Notes under the pieces: generated by a model | The model's input: only the letters and a program-made list of their open reading frames with translations | What the model was told of the DNA's origin: nothing | The model's database searches: none | From: Rhodoferax sp. OV413 | GTDB lineage: Bacteria; Pseudomonadota; Gammaproteobacteria; Burkholderiales; Burkholderiaceae_C | DNA: 43,475 bases | Direction of reading: 5' to 3' | Assembly (NCBI RefSeq): GCF_945881795.1 | Contig: NZ_CAMCVG010000010.1 | Location: 1 to 43,475, forward strand | Translations under genes and position numbers: made by a program | Part shown: piece after piece, positions 26,944-35,802 of the stretch | Position numbering within the stretch: the stretch's first letter is position 1 | Layout of the letters: each line of letters opens with the position of its first letter

Positions 26944-27447
26944 CTAGCGCACCAGCGGCTTGCCGGCGCTGCTGTCAATGTTGCTGGGCGCCGCCTGGGC
27001 GCGCGAAAGATAAGCCTGCGCCTCTGCCGGCTCCATGCCAAAAGTGAGCACGGCGGTGGTTCCCTGGTAGCTTCCCAGCGCGTAGCCCTTCACCTCATTG
27101 AGCATGGTGTAAGGCATATCCATCACCGTGCCGTCGCTGCAGCGCATGTCCAGCGCCCCGCTGATTGCGCCGGTAAATCGCAGGCTGCCGGCGCAGCTTT
27201 CCAAGTCGCCGCTCCCCAGCAACAAGACCGAGCCTGTGCGGTCCGCCCGCAATTGCACCTCGCCGTTGAGACGCTGCCCGCCCGCCTGCATCTGGGCCGG
27301 CATGGTGCTTGTCGTTAAATACCTCCAGCCGAGGTTCTCTATTTGTGCGCACCCCGCCAAGCCCGAGCCCAGAAGGGCGACCACTAAAGCGCTCGCCGCT
27401 GTACCCGCTTCGGCGCCCGCCGCCCTGCTCCATCGGTTCAAATCCAT
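26944..27447 (-). CDS. Small outer-membrane-type lipoprotein of unknown function
   Basis: I do not recognise a named family. ATG 27447 has AGGAG at proper spacing and gives 167 residues. The N-terminus is a lipoprotein signal with lipobox LAGC, so Cys33 should be lipidated. The residue after it is Ala, not Asp, which favours sorting to the outer membrane. The mature part is about 135 residues with two further cysteines (SCAG and MRCSDG) that may form a disulfide and a beta-rich pattern. It converges with pyrD and diverges from the hydrolase gene. Confidence 0.75.
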   Translation of the reverse strand: MDLNRWSRAAGAEAGTAASALVVALLGSGLAGCAQIENLGWRYLTTSTMPAQMQAGGQRLNGEVQLRADRTGSVLLLGSGDLESCAGSLRFTGAISGALDMRCSDGTVMDMPYTMLNEVKGYALGSYQGTTAVLTFGMEPAEAQAYLSRAQAAPSNIDSSAGKPLVR

Positions 27448-27563
27448 GCACGCTCCTGCTGGTCCGCCCATCTTAGGCGGGTGTACCATCTTAGCGAGCG
27501 GGCGCGCCCCCCAGCCCCGCAAATTAGCCTTGACAGACAGGCCTTTTCATAAGGAAACCCGCG

Positions 27564-28595
27564 ATGCCCTCGATTGCAACTGCTTCGCTCCAAACTTTGG
27601 GTAGCCGGTGGTTCAGGGTGCTGGCAGGTGTCATGTCAGCGCTGGGCATTGCGGCGGCGGTGTTTCTGGCCGGACCGCGCTATGCCGCGGGGCCTGACAC
27701 GCCCACACCGAGGGCCGCCCCACCCCACAACCTGCAGGCCCTGGACCCCTGGCTTGCCAGCCAGGAGGCCGCACACCCAGGCATCAAGCCCGGCACGGCC
27801 AAGGGCATCGTCTGGGCCGGCGCGCCAGGGCAGCGCACCCCCTGGGCGGTGGTGTACCTGCATGGCTTTTCGGCCAGCCGGCTGGAAACCGCGCCCCTGA
27901 CCGATGACGTGGCCAAGGCGCTGGGCGCCAATGTGTTTTATGCCCGCCTCAGCGGCCACGGCCTGCCCGCCGCCGCCATGGGCGATGCCACGCTGCAAGA
28001 CTGGCTGGCCGACGCCCGGGAGGCGCTGCAGATAGGCAAACAGTTGGGCGACAAGGTGCTGCTCATCAGCTGCTCCACCGGCTCCACCCTGGCCACCTGG
28101 CTGGGCACCCATGGGCTGGACACGCAGGTGGCCGGCCATGTGTTTCTCTCGCCCAACTTCGGCCCCAAAGACCCGCGCGCCGACCTGCTCATCGGTCCCT
28201 GGGGCGGCCGGATTGCCGAGGCGATTCTGGGGCCCGACACCGGCTGGACTCCTGCCAGCGACGCCGAGGCCAACGCCTGGTCCACCCGCTACCCCACCCG
28301 CAGCCTGCTGCCGATGATGGCGATGGTGCAGGGCGTGCGCGAAAGCGACCTGCACCGGTTCACCGCGCCGGTGCTGGTGCTTTACAGCGCGAACGACCGC
28401 GTGGTCGAGCCGCAGCAGACCTTGGCTGCGGTGGCCCGCTTCGGCTCAGCCAACAAGCAGATCGTCCCGGTGGATTACAGCGAAGCCAAAGACCAGCACG
28501 TTCTGGCCGGCACCATCAAGGCACCGTCGGCCACCGACCGCATGGCACAAACCATCATCACCTGGGCGCGCAGCCTGCCTGAGCGCGCGCCCTAG
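27564..28595 (+). CDS. Alpha/beta hydrolase, membrane-anchored or exported
   Basis: A 343-residue serine hydrolase with AAGGAAA before ATG 27564. A hydrophobic segment near residues 18-37 (VLAGVMSALGIAAAVFLAG) is a signal anchor or signal peptide. The alpha/beta hydrolase core has the oxyanion motif YLHGF (98-102), the nucleophile elbow SCSTG with Ser171 (the first Gly of GxSxG replaced by Ser), Asp278 in YSANDRVV and His312 in KDQHV: a plausible Ser/Asp/His triad. The substrate (ester, lipid or lactone) cannot be told. Its reading frame continues without a stop into the PilZ-like remnant after the TAG. Confidence 0.85.
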   Translation: MPSIATASLQTLGSRWFRVLAGVMSALGIAAAVFLAGPRYAAGPDTPTPRAAPPHNLQALDPWLASQEAAHPGIKPGTAKGIVWAGAPGQRTPWAVVYLHGFSASRLETAPLTDDVAKALGANVFYARLSGHGLPAAAMGDATLQDWLADAREALQIGKQLGDKVLLISCSTGSTLATWLGTHGLDTQVAGHVFLSPNFGPKDPRADLLIGPWGGRIAEAILGPDTGWTPASDAEANAWSTRYPTRSLLPMMAMVQGVRESDLHRFTAPVLVLYSANDRVVEPQQTLAAVARFGSANKQIVPVDYSEAKDQHVLAGTIKAPSATDRMAQTIITWARSLPERAP

Positions 28596-28891
28596 GTACC
28601 AGCCCTAAGCACCGGCCCTAGGCACCAGCTCCACGCACCAGGTCGCCCGAAGCTGCCCGCCCGTGTTTTCACCGCGGGAGACGGGCAGCCGGCGCCGGTC
28701 CAGCTGGTCGATGTCAGCCCTGAGGGCGCCATGGTCCGCAGCCCAACGGCGTGCTGTCCCACCACCACCGGCCGGCAGGCGAGCCGGATTTCAATGCCGG
28801 CATGACCTTCAGAGACATGAGCCAACCCGACAAACTGGCCCTGCACTTTCTTGCCCGCACGGCGGGCAATATGGCCGAGGCATCCGGCTGA
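28596..28891 (+). pseudogene. Remnant of a PilZ-domain gene, frameshifted
   Basis: The frame following the hydrolase stop encodes RPKLPARV, then VQLVDVSPEGAMVRSP, which resembles the R-rich and D/N-x-S-x-x-G parts of a PilZ (cyclic-di-GMP binding) domain; it stops at TGA 28803. From about 28780 another frame encodes FNAGMTFRDMSQPDKLALHF, resembling the C-terminal PilZ strand and helix, to TGA 28889. No start codon with a ribosome site is visible, and the middle of the domain is missing. At 28595-28633 a 13-bp unit is repeated about three times (ACCAGCCCTA-like). This is best read as a decayed gene; a sequencing error is possible but would not restore the start. Confidence 0.45.
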
Positions 28892-29046
28892 AGCATCTGC
28901 CTCGTAGCTCGAGCAGAACGATTCTGCCGACCTACCCCGGTAATCCCCCCGGACTCCAAAGCTCAGTGCTACTGAAAACGGGGGGACGTCGGCCCAATAG
29001 CTAGCCCGCGCTGCTGCACAACTTCTTTAGCCATCTCGGTTCATGA
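28892..29046. other. Gap between PilZ remnant and Fic gene
   Basis: No gene or RNA was recognised in these 155 bases. There is a C6 and a G6 run (near 28944 and 28981) that could pair loosely, without a following T-tract. The sequence does not resemble the flanking genes. Confidence 0.4.
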
Positions 29047-30096
29047 TCACTTAAGTTCATACCAAACACCACGCCCACTGCCTTGCTGAATCAAATGTCC
29101 GCGTTCGACAAGGTTGCGAAAGTGAAGCTTGAGCGTGTTACGGCTGACGCCCGTCAATTTGATGGCGTCGCCAATCGTGATGCGGCCATGCTCACGGGAA
29201 AATTCGACTATCTGCAACGAGAGTTCGGGCAAAGCGGCCAGCACGATTCTTTCGCGTTCGACCTTCTTCTCCAGTCGCCGAACCTGCTCAGCCAGCGAGC
29301 GCAGGAAGAAAACCAGCCACGGTTGCCAGTTGGGCGCATCTGTTCGGATGGTGCCCTGGGTCTGGCGCAAGGCCAGGTAGTAGGCATCCTTGTTGAGCTC
29401 GATCACGCTTTCCAGTGAGCTGTACGGCACATAGGCATAGCCCGTCTGGATCAATAGCAATGTCGTTAGAACCCTGCTGAGTCGGCCGTTGCCATCCTGG
29501 AATGGGTGTATCTCCAGGAACACCACCACGAAGACAGCAATGATCAAGAGCGGGTGCAAGTGCGCTTTGTCGCGCTCATCATTGACCCAAGTCACCAGTT
29601 CGGCCATGAGGCCGGGGGTGTCGAATGGACTGGCCGTTTCGAAAACGATACCAATCTGCACACCGTTTTCGTCAAACGCGGCAACACTGTTTGAGTTGGC
29701 CTTGTACTGCCCCCGATGCCGGGAATCTTTCTCACTATGGCGCAACAAAATCTGGTGCAGTTGTTTGACGTGATTCTCATTGAACGGAATGTCCCTCCAA
29801 GAACTGAACACCAGGTCCATCAATTCGGCGTAACCGGCCACCTCCTGCTCATCCCGGGTCTCAAACGACTGGATCGCCAGATTTGAAAGCAGTTTTTCCA
29901 CTTCCCGATCAGACAGTTTGCTGCCTTCGATACGGGTGGAAGATCCGATGCTTTCGATGGTGGCCACCTTGCGCAAGGCTGAAAGACGCTCTGGCGCAAG
30001 CGAGCCCAAAGCGCGCCAAGCGCCTTTGAATTCTTCAATCCGAGCGATCAGGCTTAGGATTTCAGGTGTGATTTGAAGGGAGTCGGTGCGAAGCAT
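29047..30096 (-). CDS. Fic family protein (AMPylase-type) with winged-helix C-terminus
   Basis: Fic enzymes transfer AMP (or another nucleotide moiety) from a nucleotide to protein hydroxyls. The 349-residue protein has the inhibitory helix motif S53-x-x-x-E57-G58 in the N-terminal part (class II arrangement), the full catalytic motif HPFQDGNGRLSR at 197-208 with His197, and a winged-helix DNA-binding-like domain at about 290-349. All catalytic residues are intact. The start is ATG 30096; the frame to TTG 30126 reads through the promoter. By eye the gene is less GC-rich than its neighbours, suggesting transfer. It has its own promoter and overlaps no operon. Confidence 0.92.
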   Translation of the reverse strand: MLRTDSLQITPEILSLIARIEEFKGAWRALGSLAPERLSALRKVATIESIGSSTRIEGSKLSDREVEKLLSNLAIQSFETRDEQEVAGYAELMDLVFSSWRDIPFNENHVKQLHQILLRHSEKDSRHRGQYKANSNSVAAFDENGVQIGIVFETASPFDTPGLMAELVTWVNDERDKAHLHPLLIIAVFVVVFLEIHPFQDGNGRLSRVLTTLLLIQTGYAYVPYSSLESVIELNKDAYYLALRQTQGTIRTDAPNWQPWLVFFLRSLAEQVRRLEKKVERERIVLAALPELSLQIVEFSREHGRITIGDAIKLTGVSRNTLKLHFRNLVERGHLIQQGSGRGVWYELK

Positions 30097-30103
30097 AAAA
30101 CCA

Positions 30104-30132
30104 ATATTACACCCAATTACACCCAATTTGAA
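30104..30132 (-). promoter_or_regulatory. Promoter of the Fic gene with a tandem 10-bp operator
   Basis: On the minus strand the -10 box TAATAT occupies 30109-30104, only 7 bp before the Fic ATG (30096), and a weak -35 (TTTCAA, 30132-30127) lies 17 bp upstream. The spacer is made almost entirely of two exact tandem copies of TTGGGTGTAA (30126-30117 and 30116-30107), one helical turn apart. The mRNA should therefore be leaderless or nearly so, and a protein bound to the repeats, perhaps Fic itself, could block the promoter; this last part is inference. Confidence 0.55.
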
Positions 30133-30160
30133 ATACTAGACACCCATCCATGCCGCCAAC

Positions 30161-30192
30161 AAAAAAGCACTTAGCGTTTCCGCTAAGTGCTT
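30161..30192 (-). terminator. Intrinsic terminator after tRNA-Val
   Basis: A perfect 12-bp stem (AAGCACTTAGCG 30165-30176 with CGCTAAGTGCTT 30181-30192) encloses a TTTC loop. On the minus strand it runs into six T (A30161-30166). It lies 17 bp after the tRNA-Val 3' end and probably ends the isc-dnaQ-tRNA transcript. Confidence 0.92.
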
Positions 30193-30209
30193 GAAATCAT
30201 TGAAGATTT

Positions 30210-30284
30210 TGGTGGGCGATGCAAGTTTCGAACTTGCGACCCCTGCAGTGTGAATGCAGTGCTCTACCCCTGAGCTAATCGCCC
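30210..30284 (-). tRNA. tRNA-Val, anticodon CAC
   Basis: The minus strand from 30284 reads GGGCGAT as acceptor 5' arm, pairing with ATCGCCC; CCA is encoded (30212-30210). The anticodon stem CTGCA/TGCAG carries loop TTCACAC, giving anticodon CAC for valine GUG codons. The T loop GTTCGAAAC is canonical. It lies 66 bp downstream of dnaQ on the same strand and ahead of a strong terminator. Confidence 0.95.
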
Positions 30285-30350
30285 TTGAAACTGTTTTTCC
30301 CGTCTCAAGGAAGCCTCAGATTGTATAACAGTTTGCAGCGCCCTCCTCGC

Positions 30351-31061
30351 TCAGGCTTGCAGCTTCCACACAGTTTTGCCGCCGCTGGATTTGTCGAGCT
30401 GGGCCAGCACGTCGTCATGGGCGGCCATTTCCTGTGCGTTGGCTTGCAGCACCGTGAGGTCGAAGCCGCGCAAGTCAATTTTCTCAAACACTACGCCGGG
30501 TTCGCGGGGGCTGCTGGTCTCGTTGATCAGCGCGTCTTGGCCGCGGGTCATATTGATGTAAACATCCGCCAGTAACTCGGCGTCCAGCAAGGCACCGTGC
30601 AGTGTGCGGCCGGAGTTGTCAACCTCCAGCCGGTCGCACAGCGCGTCCAAGCTGTTGCGCTTGCCGGGGAACATTTCCTTGGCCATGACCAAGGTGTCTA
30701 GCACGCTCTCCACATGGGTTTTGAAAGTACCCCGGCCAGTGCGCGCCAGTTCCATGTCAAGAAATGACAAATCAAACGGCGCGTTGTGGATGATGATTTG
30801 AGCGCCGGCCACAAATTCCAGCAAAGGCTGGGCGATCTCCTGGAACTTGGGCTTGTCGCTCAAAAACTGCGTGGTCAGCCCGTGAACACGCAAAGCGCCC
30901 TCGTCGCTATCGCGGCCGGGGTTGAGGTAGAAGTGCAGGTGCCGGCCGGTAAGCTTGCGGTTAATCAACTCCACGCAGCCCACTTCGACCATGCGGTCGG
31001 GGTTGTCGGGGTGGTTGGCATAGAAACCGGTGGTTTCGGTGTCCAGCACGATTTGGCGCAT
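30351..31061 (-). CDS. dnaQ: DNA polymerase III subunit epsilon (3'-5' proofreading exonuclease)
   Basis: Proofreading subunit of the replicative polymerase. The DEDDh exonuclease motifs are visible: ExoI DTETTG (Asp7, Glu9), ExoII HNAPFDLSFLD and ExoIII HGALLDAELLADVY. ATG 31061 gives 236 residues, matching family length; the frame to 31181 overlaps the fdx gene. The C-terminus would bind the alpha subunit. It begins only 8 bp after the fdx stop, so it appears to be cotranscribed with the isc operon, and tRNA-Val follows it. Confidence 0.95.
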   Translation of the reverse strand: MRQIVLDTETTGFYANHPDNPDRMVEVGCVELINRKLTGRHLHFYLNPGRDSDEGALRVHGLTTQFLSDKPKFQEIAQPLLEFVAGAQIIIHNAPFDLSFLDMELARTGRGTFKTHVESVLDTLVMAKEMFPGKRNSLDALCDRLEVDNSGRTLHGALLDAELLADVYINMTRGQDALINETSSPREPGVVFEKIDLRGFDLTVLQANAQEMAAHDDVLAQLDKSSGGKTVWKLQA

Positions 31062-31069
31062 GGCAGGCC

Positions 31070-31408
31070 TTAGTGGTTTTCTTTGGCGTGGTTGATGGAG
31101 TACTTGGGGATTTGCACCACCACATCCTGCTGCGCAAGATAAGCCTGGCAGCTCAGGCGCGAGTTGGGCTCCAGCCCCCATGCGCGGTCAAGCAGGTCTT
31201 CCTCGGCCTCTTCGGCCGCATTCAGCGACGACAAGCCTTCGCGCACGATGACATGGCAGGTCGTGCAGGCGCAGCTCATGTCGCAGGCGTGCTCTATCTG
31301 GATGCCGTTTTCTAAGAGCGCCTCGCAAATCGAGGTGCCGGGGGCGGCCTGCAGTTGCGCGCCCTCGGGGCAGTATTCTGCGTGCGGAAGAATTTTGATG
31401 ATGGGCAT
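31070..31408 (-). CDS. fdx: Isc-system [2Fe-2S] ferredoxin
   Basis: The adrenodoxin-type ferredoxin of the Isc system, which donates electrons during Fe-S cluster assembly. The cluster ligands Cys42, Cys48, Cys51 and Cys87 coincide in number with those of E. coli Fdx, in CDMSCACTTC and SCQAY. It has 112 residues and lies 12 bp after hscA. No iscX gene follows; dnaQ takes its place. Confidence 0.95.
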   Translation of the reverse strand: MPIIKILPHAEYCPEGAQLQAAPGTSICEALLENGIQIEHACDMSCACTTCHVIVREGLSSLNAAEEAEEDLLDRAWGLEPNSRLSCQAYLAQQDVVVQIPKYSINHAKENH

Positions 31409-31420
31409 GGCGTGGTCCGA

Positions 31421-33277
31421 TTACATGGATTCGATATTCTTGCCGGCAAGCGCTTGCGAGATGCCGCGGTTCATGCGCATGGCCGCGAAGGCTTCTGTCG
31501 CATCAGCCAGTTGCTTAACGGCGGCCTCAATCACAGCGGGGTCTGTCGCAGCAGATTGCTGAGCGAGCCGGCGCATGGCTTCATCAATAGCGGCCGTCTC
31601 CTCGAATGACAACAGGTCGCCATCGGCGTCCAGGGCGCTGCGGGTGGCGATGAGCAAGCGGTCGGCGTCAACCCGCGCCTCCACCACCGCGCGAGCGCGC
31701 ATGTCGGCTTCGGCGGTGGTAAAGCTTTCTTTGAGCATGGTTGCAATTTGCTCGTCGCTCAGGCCGTAGGAGGGTTTGACGTCAATGCGCGCCTCCACGC
31801 CGCTGACCTGCTCTTTGGCGGACACGTTCAGCAGACCATCAGCATCCACCGTAAAGGTCACCCGAATACGCGCCGCGCCGGCAGTCATGGGCGGAATGCC
31901 GCGCAGCTCAAAGCGGGCGAGGCTGCGGCAGTCGGCCACCAGGTCGCGCTCGCCCTGCACCACATGCAAAGCGAGCGCAGTTTGGCCGTCCTGGTAGGTG
32001 GTGAAATCCTGCGCCATGGCGGTAGGAATGGTTTGGTTGCGGGGCACGATGCGTTCAACCAAGCCGCCCATGGTTTCTACCCCCAAGGACAGCGGGATCA
32101 CATCCAGCAACAGCAAATCGCCCGACGGGTTGTTGCCCGCGAGTTGATTGGCCTGAATTGCGGCGCCCATTGCAACCACCTCGTCGGGGTTGAGGTTGGT
32201 CAGGGGCGGCTGGCCAAAAAAGTCTGCCACCGCGCGGCGCACCTGCGGCATACGGGTCGAGCCGCCCACCAGAACCACGCCCTTGATATCGTCTTTGGCC
32301 AATCCGGCATCGCGCAGGGCCTTGCGAACCGCCTGCAAGGTGCGCGTTGTAAGGGGCTGCGTGGCCGCCTCAAATTCGTCTCGGTTGACCGACACATCCA
32401 AGCCGCCGGATGACAGATCCAGTTCCACAGGTGCTACATCTTCGGATGACAGGGCCTCTTTGCAGGCGCGGGCATGCGCCATAAGGCCTGCCTGATCCTC
32501 GGGGGTGGCGGCGGACAGGCCGCTGCGCGCCAACAGCAGGTCGGCCAAGGCGCGGTCGTAATCATCTCCGCCCAGCGCAGAGTCTCCGCCCGTGGCTAGC
32601 ACTTCAAATACACCCTGGGAGAGGCGCAAGATGGAGATGTCAAAAGTGCCGCCGCCAAGATCGTAAATGGCGTAAACGCCCTCGGCGGCATTGTCCAGGC
32701 CGTAAGCAATGGCGGCGGCGGTGGGTTCGTTGATGAGGCGCAGCACGTTGAGGCCGGCGAGTTGCGCGGCATCTTTGGTGGCTTGGCGCTGCGCATCGTC
32801 AAAATAAGCCGGCACGGTGATGACGGCGCCGTAAACGTCGTCCACAAAGCTGTCTTCCGCCCTGAAGCGCAGGGTTGCCAGAATCTCGGCGCTAATTTCT
32901 ACCGGGCTCTTGATGCCTGCAATCGTGCGGATGCGGGCCATGCCGGGCTCATCCACCAGCGCATAAGGCAGTTTGCTGGTGTGTGCAACATCGGCAAAAC
33001 CGCGGCCCATCAGGCGCTTGACCGATGCGATGGTGTTGCCGGGGTCGGTGGTTTGGTTGGCCAAGGCATCAAACCCGATTTGGCGGCGCTCCGCGTCCAG
33101 ATAGCGCACCACACTGGGCAGCACCACGCGACCTTCTGCATCAGGCAGGCATTCGGCCACGCCATTGCGCACCGCGGCCACCAGCGAATGCGTAGTGCCA
33201 AGGTCTATGCCCACTGCAATACGACGTTCGTGGGGGTTGGGCGATTGCCCGGGTTCAGAAATTTGCAGAAGCGCCAT
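31421..33277 (-). CDS. hscA: Fe-S assembly chaperone HscA (Hsp70 family)
   Basis: A specialised Hsp70 that, with HscB, releases the cluster from IscU to target proteins using ATP. The 618-residue protein has the nucleotide-binding motifs [12 protein letters not shown] near the N-terminus and AAIAYGLD and [13 protein letters not shown] further on, then the substrate-binding domain with the [10 protein letters not shown] segment. It is 11 bp after hscB. Its client motif LPPVK is present in the IscU of this window. Confidence 0.96.
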   Translation of the reverse strand: MALLQISEPGQSPNPHERRIAVGIDLGTTHSLVAAVRNGVAECLPDAEGRVVLPSVVRYLDAERRQIGFDALANQTTDPGNTIASVKRLMGRGFADVAHTSKLPYALVDEPGMARIRTIAGIKSPVEISAEILATLRFRAEDSFVDDVYGAVITVPAYFDDAQRQATKDAAQLAGLNVLRLINEPTAAAIAYGLDNAAEGVYAIYDLGGGTFDISILRLSQGVFEVLATGGDSALGGDDYDRALADLLLARSGLSAATPEDQAGLMAHARACKEALSSEDVAPVELDLSSGGLDVSVNRDEFEAATQPLTTRTLQAVRKALRDAGLAKDDIKGVVLVGGSTRMPQVRRAVADFFGQPPLTNLNPDEVVAMGAAIQANQLAGNNPSGDLLLLDVIPLSLGVETMGGLVERIVPRNQTIPTAMAQDFTTYQDGQTALALHVVQGERDLVADCRSLARFELRGIPPMTAGAARIRVTFTVDADGLLNVSAKEQVSGVEARIDVKPSYGLSDEQIATMLKESFTTAEADMRARAVVEARVDADRLLIATRSALDADGDLLSFEETAAIDEAMRRLAQQSAATDPAVIEAAVKQLADATEAFAAMRMNRGISQALAGKNIESM

Positions 33278-33288
33278 GAAATCTCACA

Positions 33289-33804
33289 CTAGTCAAATCG
33301 GTCCAGTCGGGCATGGATGTCTTGGGCAAACTTGTCCAGAAACATCAAGGCCCGCACACTGCCAACTGCGGCGGCCACATTGTTTTTTTCGTCAAAGCAC
33401 AGCGCGCAGTGTTGCAGCAAGTCCTTGCGGGCTGCTTGCACTTCCGCCATCAATCGCTCGATCGACGGAGCATCAGCCGCGTCGTCCAAGGCCTCGCGCC
33501 ACTCCATTTGCTGCAGCAAAAATTGCGCTGGCATGGCCGTGTTGCTGTGGGCGTTGATGGGGAATCCCGCCAGCTCGCACAGGTAGGCAGCGCGGTGCAA
33601 CGGGTCTTTGAGCCGCTGGTAAGCCTCGTTGATGCGCACCGACCACTGCATGGCAACCCGCTGGGCGGCTGCGCCATGCGAGGCAAACTTATCGGGGTGG
33701 GCCTCGCGCTGCAGGTCTTTCCAGCGGGCGTCCAGCGCTGCGCGGTCTTGCGCGAAGGTGGGCTTCAGGCCGAACAGCGTGAAGTCATCGTCTTGCAGGT
33801 TCAC
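33289..33804 (-). CDS. hscB: Fe-S assembly co-chaperone HscB (J-protein)
   Basis: A DnaJ-type co-chaperone that delivers IscU to HscA. The 171-residue protein starts [13 protein letters not shown] and has the J-domain with the HPD tripeptide (AHPDKFAS), followed by the C-terminal IscU-binding helical domain. ATG 33804 overlaps the iscA stop by four bases (ATGA), implying translational coupling. Length and order are standard for the operon. Confidence 0.95.
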   Translation of the reverse strand: MNLQDDDFTLFGLKPTFAQDRAALDARWKDLQREAHPDKFASHGAAAQRVAMQWSVRINEAYQRLKDPLHRAAYLCELAGFPINAHSNTAMPAQFLLQQMEWREALDDAADAPSIERLMAEVQAARKDLLQHCALCFDEKNNVAAAVGSVRALMFLDKFAQDIHARLDRFD

Positions 33805-34124
33805 ACGCGGAAGGACTCACCGCAACCGCACTTGTCGCGCTCGTTGGGGTTGTTGAAGCGAAAACCTTCGTTCAAACCCTCGCGCACGAAGTCGAGTTGG
33901 GTGCCATCAATGTAGGCCAGGCTCTTGGGGTCTACCAGGACCTTTACGCCGTGGCCTTCGAAGACAACGTCTTCAGGGGCCAGCTCGTCCACGTACTCCA
34001 GCTGGTAGGCCAATCCGGAGCAGCCGGTTGTTTTGACACCCAAGCGCACACCCACGCCTTTGCCGCGCTTGGTGAGGTAACGGGTGACATGCCGGGCGGC
34101 AGCCTCAGTCAGAGTGACGCTCAT
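33801..34124 (-). CDS. iscA: Iron-sulfur cluster assembly protein IscA
   Basis: An A-type carrier that binds iron or an Fe-S cluster and passes it to apoproteins. The three conserved ligands are Cys35 (TTGCSG), Cys99 and Cys101 (DKCGCGESF near the C-terminus). The length is 107 residues, as expected. It begins one base after the iscU stop and overlaps hscB by four bases. Confidence 0.95.
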   Translation of the reverse strand: MSVTLTEAAARHVTRYLTKRGKGVGVRLGVKTTGCSGLAYQLEYVDELAPEDVVFEGHGVKVLVDPKSLAYIDGTQLDFVREGLNEGFRFNNPNERDKCGCGESFRV

Positions 34125-34125
34125 A

Positions 34126-34512
34126 TCAGTTCAGGTGCTTTTTCTTGTAGTCATCCACGGCAGCCTTGATGGCGTCTTCGGCAAGGATGGAGCAGTGAAT
34201 CTTGACGGGCGGAAGGGCCAGCTCCTCAGCGATCTGGCTGTTCTTCAAGGCCGCAGCCTCATCCAATGTCTTGCCTTTGACCCACTCGGTGACCAGCGAG
34301 CTCGATGCAATGGCCGAGCCGCAGCCGTAGGTCTTGAAGCGCGCGTCCTCGATGACGCCGGTCTGCGGGTTCACCTTGATCTGAAGTTTCATCACGTCGC
34401 CGCAGGCGGGCGCACCCACCATGCCGGTGCCCACAGATTCGTCGCCCTTGTCAAAAGAGCCCACATTGCGGGGGTTTTCGTAGTGGTCTACGACCTTGTC
34501 TGAATATGCCAT
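34126..34512 (-). CDS. iscU: Fe-S cluster scaffold IscU
   Basis: The scaffold on which IscS sulfur and iron are assembled into [2Fe-2S] clusters. The cluster ligands are Cys37 (PACGD), Cys64 (YGCGSA) and Cys107 (IHCSI); Asp39 follows the first. The HscA recognition motif LPPVK is at 100-104. The 128 residues show one inserted residue before Cys64 relative to E. coli IscU. It follows iscS by 22 bp. Confidence 0.97.
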   Translation of the reverse strand: MAYSDKVVDHYENPRNVGSFDKGDESVGTGMVGAPACGDVMKLQIKVNPQTGVIEDARFKTYGCGSAIASSSLVTEWVKGKTLDEAAALKNSQIAEELALPPVKIHCSILAEDAIKAAVDDYKKKHLN

Positions 34513-34534
34513 TGTGCTTACCTCGTAACGTAGT

Positions 34535-35755
34535 TCAGTGTGCCGCCCACTGGATAGTGGACAGGTCGATGCCTTCTTTGTACATGTCCCACAGCGGGCT
34601 CAAGTCGCGCAGCTTGGCCACGTTTTTCTTGATGGTGTCTACCGCGTAGTCAATGTCGGCTTCGGTGGTCCAGCGGCCGATGGTCATGCGCAGGCTGCTG
34701 TGTGCCAGCTCATCGCTGCGGCCCAAAGCGCGCAATACATAGCTGGGCTCCAAAGAGGCAGAGGTACAAGCAGAGCCGCTGCTCACTGCCAGACCCTTGA
34801 TACCCATGATCAGCGACTCGCCTTCCACATAGTTGAAGCTCATGTTCAGGTTGTGGGGCACTCGCTTCTCTTTGTGGCCGTTGATGAAGACCTGCTCAAT
34901 GCCATCCAAACCCGCCAGCATACGGTCGTGCAATGCCTGGATGCGCTTGTTTTCTTGGTGCATCTCTTCTTTGGCAATGCGGTAGGCCTCGCCCATACCC
35001 ACGATTTGATGAGTTGGCAGGGTGCCGCTGCGCATGCCGCGCTCGTGGCCACCGCCGTGCATCTGCGCTTCGAGGCGGATGCGGGGCTTGCGACGCACGA
35101 ACAAGGCGCCGATGCCTTTGGGGCCATAGGTCTTGTGGGAGGTCAGGCTCATCAAATCGATGGGCAGCTGGGTCATGTCGATGTCCACACGGCCGGTGGC
35201 CTGGGCCGCGTCCACATGGAAGATCACGCCTTTTTCGCGGCAAATTGTGCCAATAGCAGTGACGTCTTGGATCACGCCGATCTCGTTGTTCACAAACATC
35301 ACGCTGGCCAGAATGGTGTCCGGGCGAATGGCGGCCTGAAATGCGTCCAGATTCAGCAAGCCGTCTTCTTGCACATCGAGGTAGGTGACTTCAAAGCCTT
35401 GGCGCTCAAGCTCGCGACAGGTGTCGAGCACCGCTTTGTGCTCGGTCTTGACCGTGATGATGTGCTTTCCCTTGGTCTTGTAGAACTGGGCAGCCCCCTT
35501 GATTGCGAGGTTGTTGGACTCGGTCGCACCAGATGTCCAGACAATTTCACGCGGGTCGGCGTTGATCAGGGCGGCAACCTGCTCGCGGGATTTTTCTACC
35601 GCGGCTTCTGCTTCCCAGCCCCAGGCGTGGCTGCGGGATGCGGGGTTGCCGAAATGGTTGCGCAACCAAGGGACCATCGCGTCCACTACCCGCTCGTCGC
35701 AGGGGTTGGTGGAGCTGTAATCCATGTAAATCGGGAAGTGGGGTGTGGTTTCCAT
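34535..35755 (-). CDS. iscS: Cysteine desulfurase IscS
   Basis: A PLP enzyme that takes sulfur from cysteine and hands it as persulfide to IscU and to tRNA thiolation enzymes. The PLP lysine is Lys208 in [10 protein letters not shown], and the mobile-loop catalytic cysteine is Cys330 in [13 protein letters not shown]. It has 406 residues, two more than E. coli IscS. The gene follows iscR by 47 bp on the same transcript and should be repressed by IscR holoprotein. Confidence 0.97.
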   Translation of the reverse strand: METTPHFPIYMDYSSTNPCDERVVDAMVPWLRNHFGNPASRSHAWGWEAEAAVEKSREQVAALINADPREIVWTSGATESNNLAIKGAAQFYKTKGKHIITVKTEHKAVLDTCRELERQGFEVTYLDVQEDGLLNLDAFQAAIRPDTILASVMFVNNEIGVIQDVTAIGTICREKGVIFHVDAAQATGRVDIDMTQLPIDLMSLTSHKTYGPKGIGALFVRRKPRIRLEAQMHGGGHERGMRSGTLPTHQIVGMGEAYRIAKEEMHQENKRIQALHDRMLAGLDGIEQVFINGHKEKRVPHNLNMSFNYVEGESLIMGIKGLAVSSGSACTSASLEPSYVLRALGRSDELAHSSLRMTIGRWTTEADIDYAVDTIKKNVAKLRDLSPLWDMYKEGIDLSTIQWAAH

Positions 35756-35802
35756 AAGGTTCAGTTGCTGCGCTTAAACAAAAAAATCGGGGACTGAAAA
35801 AA

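Noticed and set aside
34538..35797. Open frame of 419 codons opposite iscS
   Set aside because: Antisense to iscS over its full length, no family resemblance.
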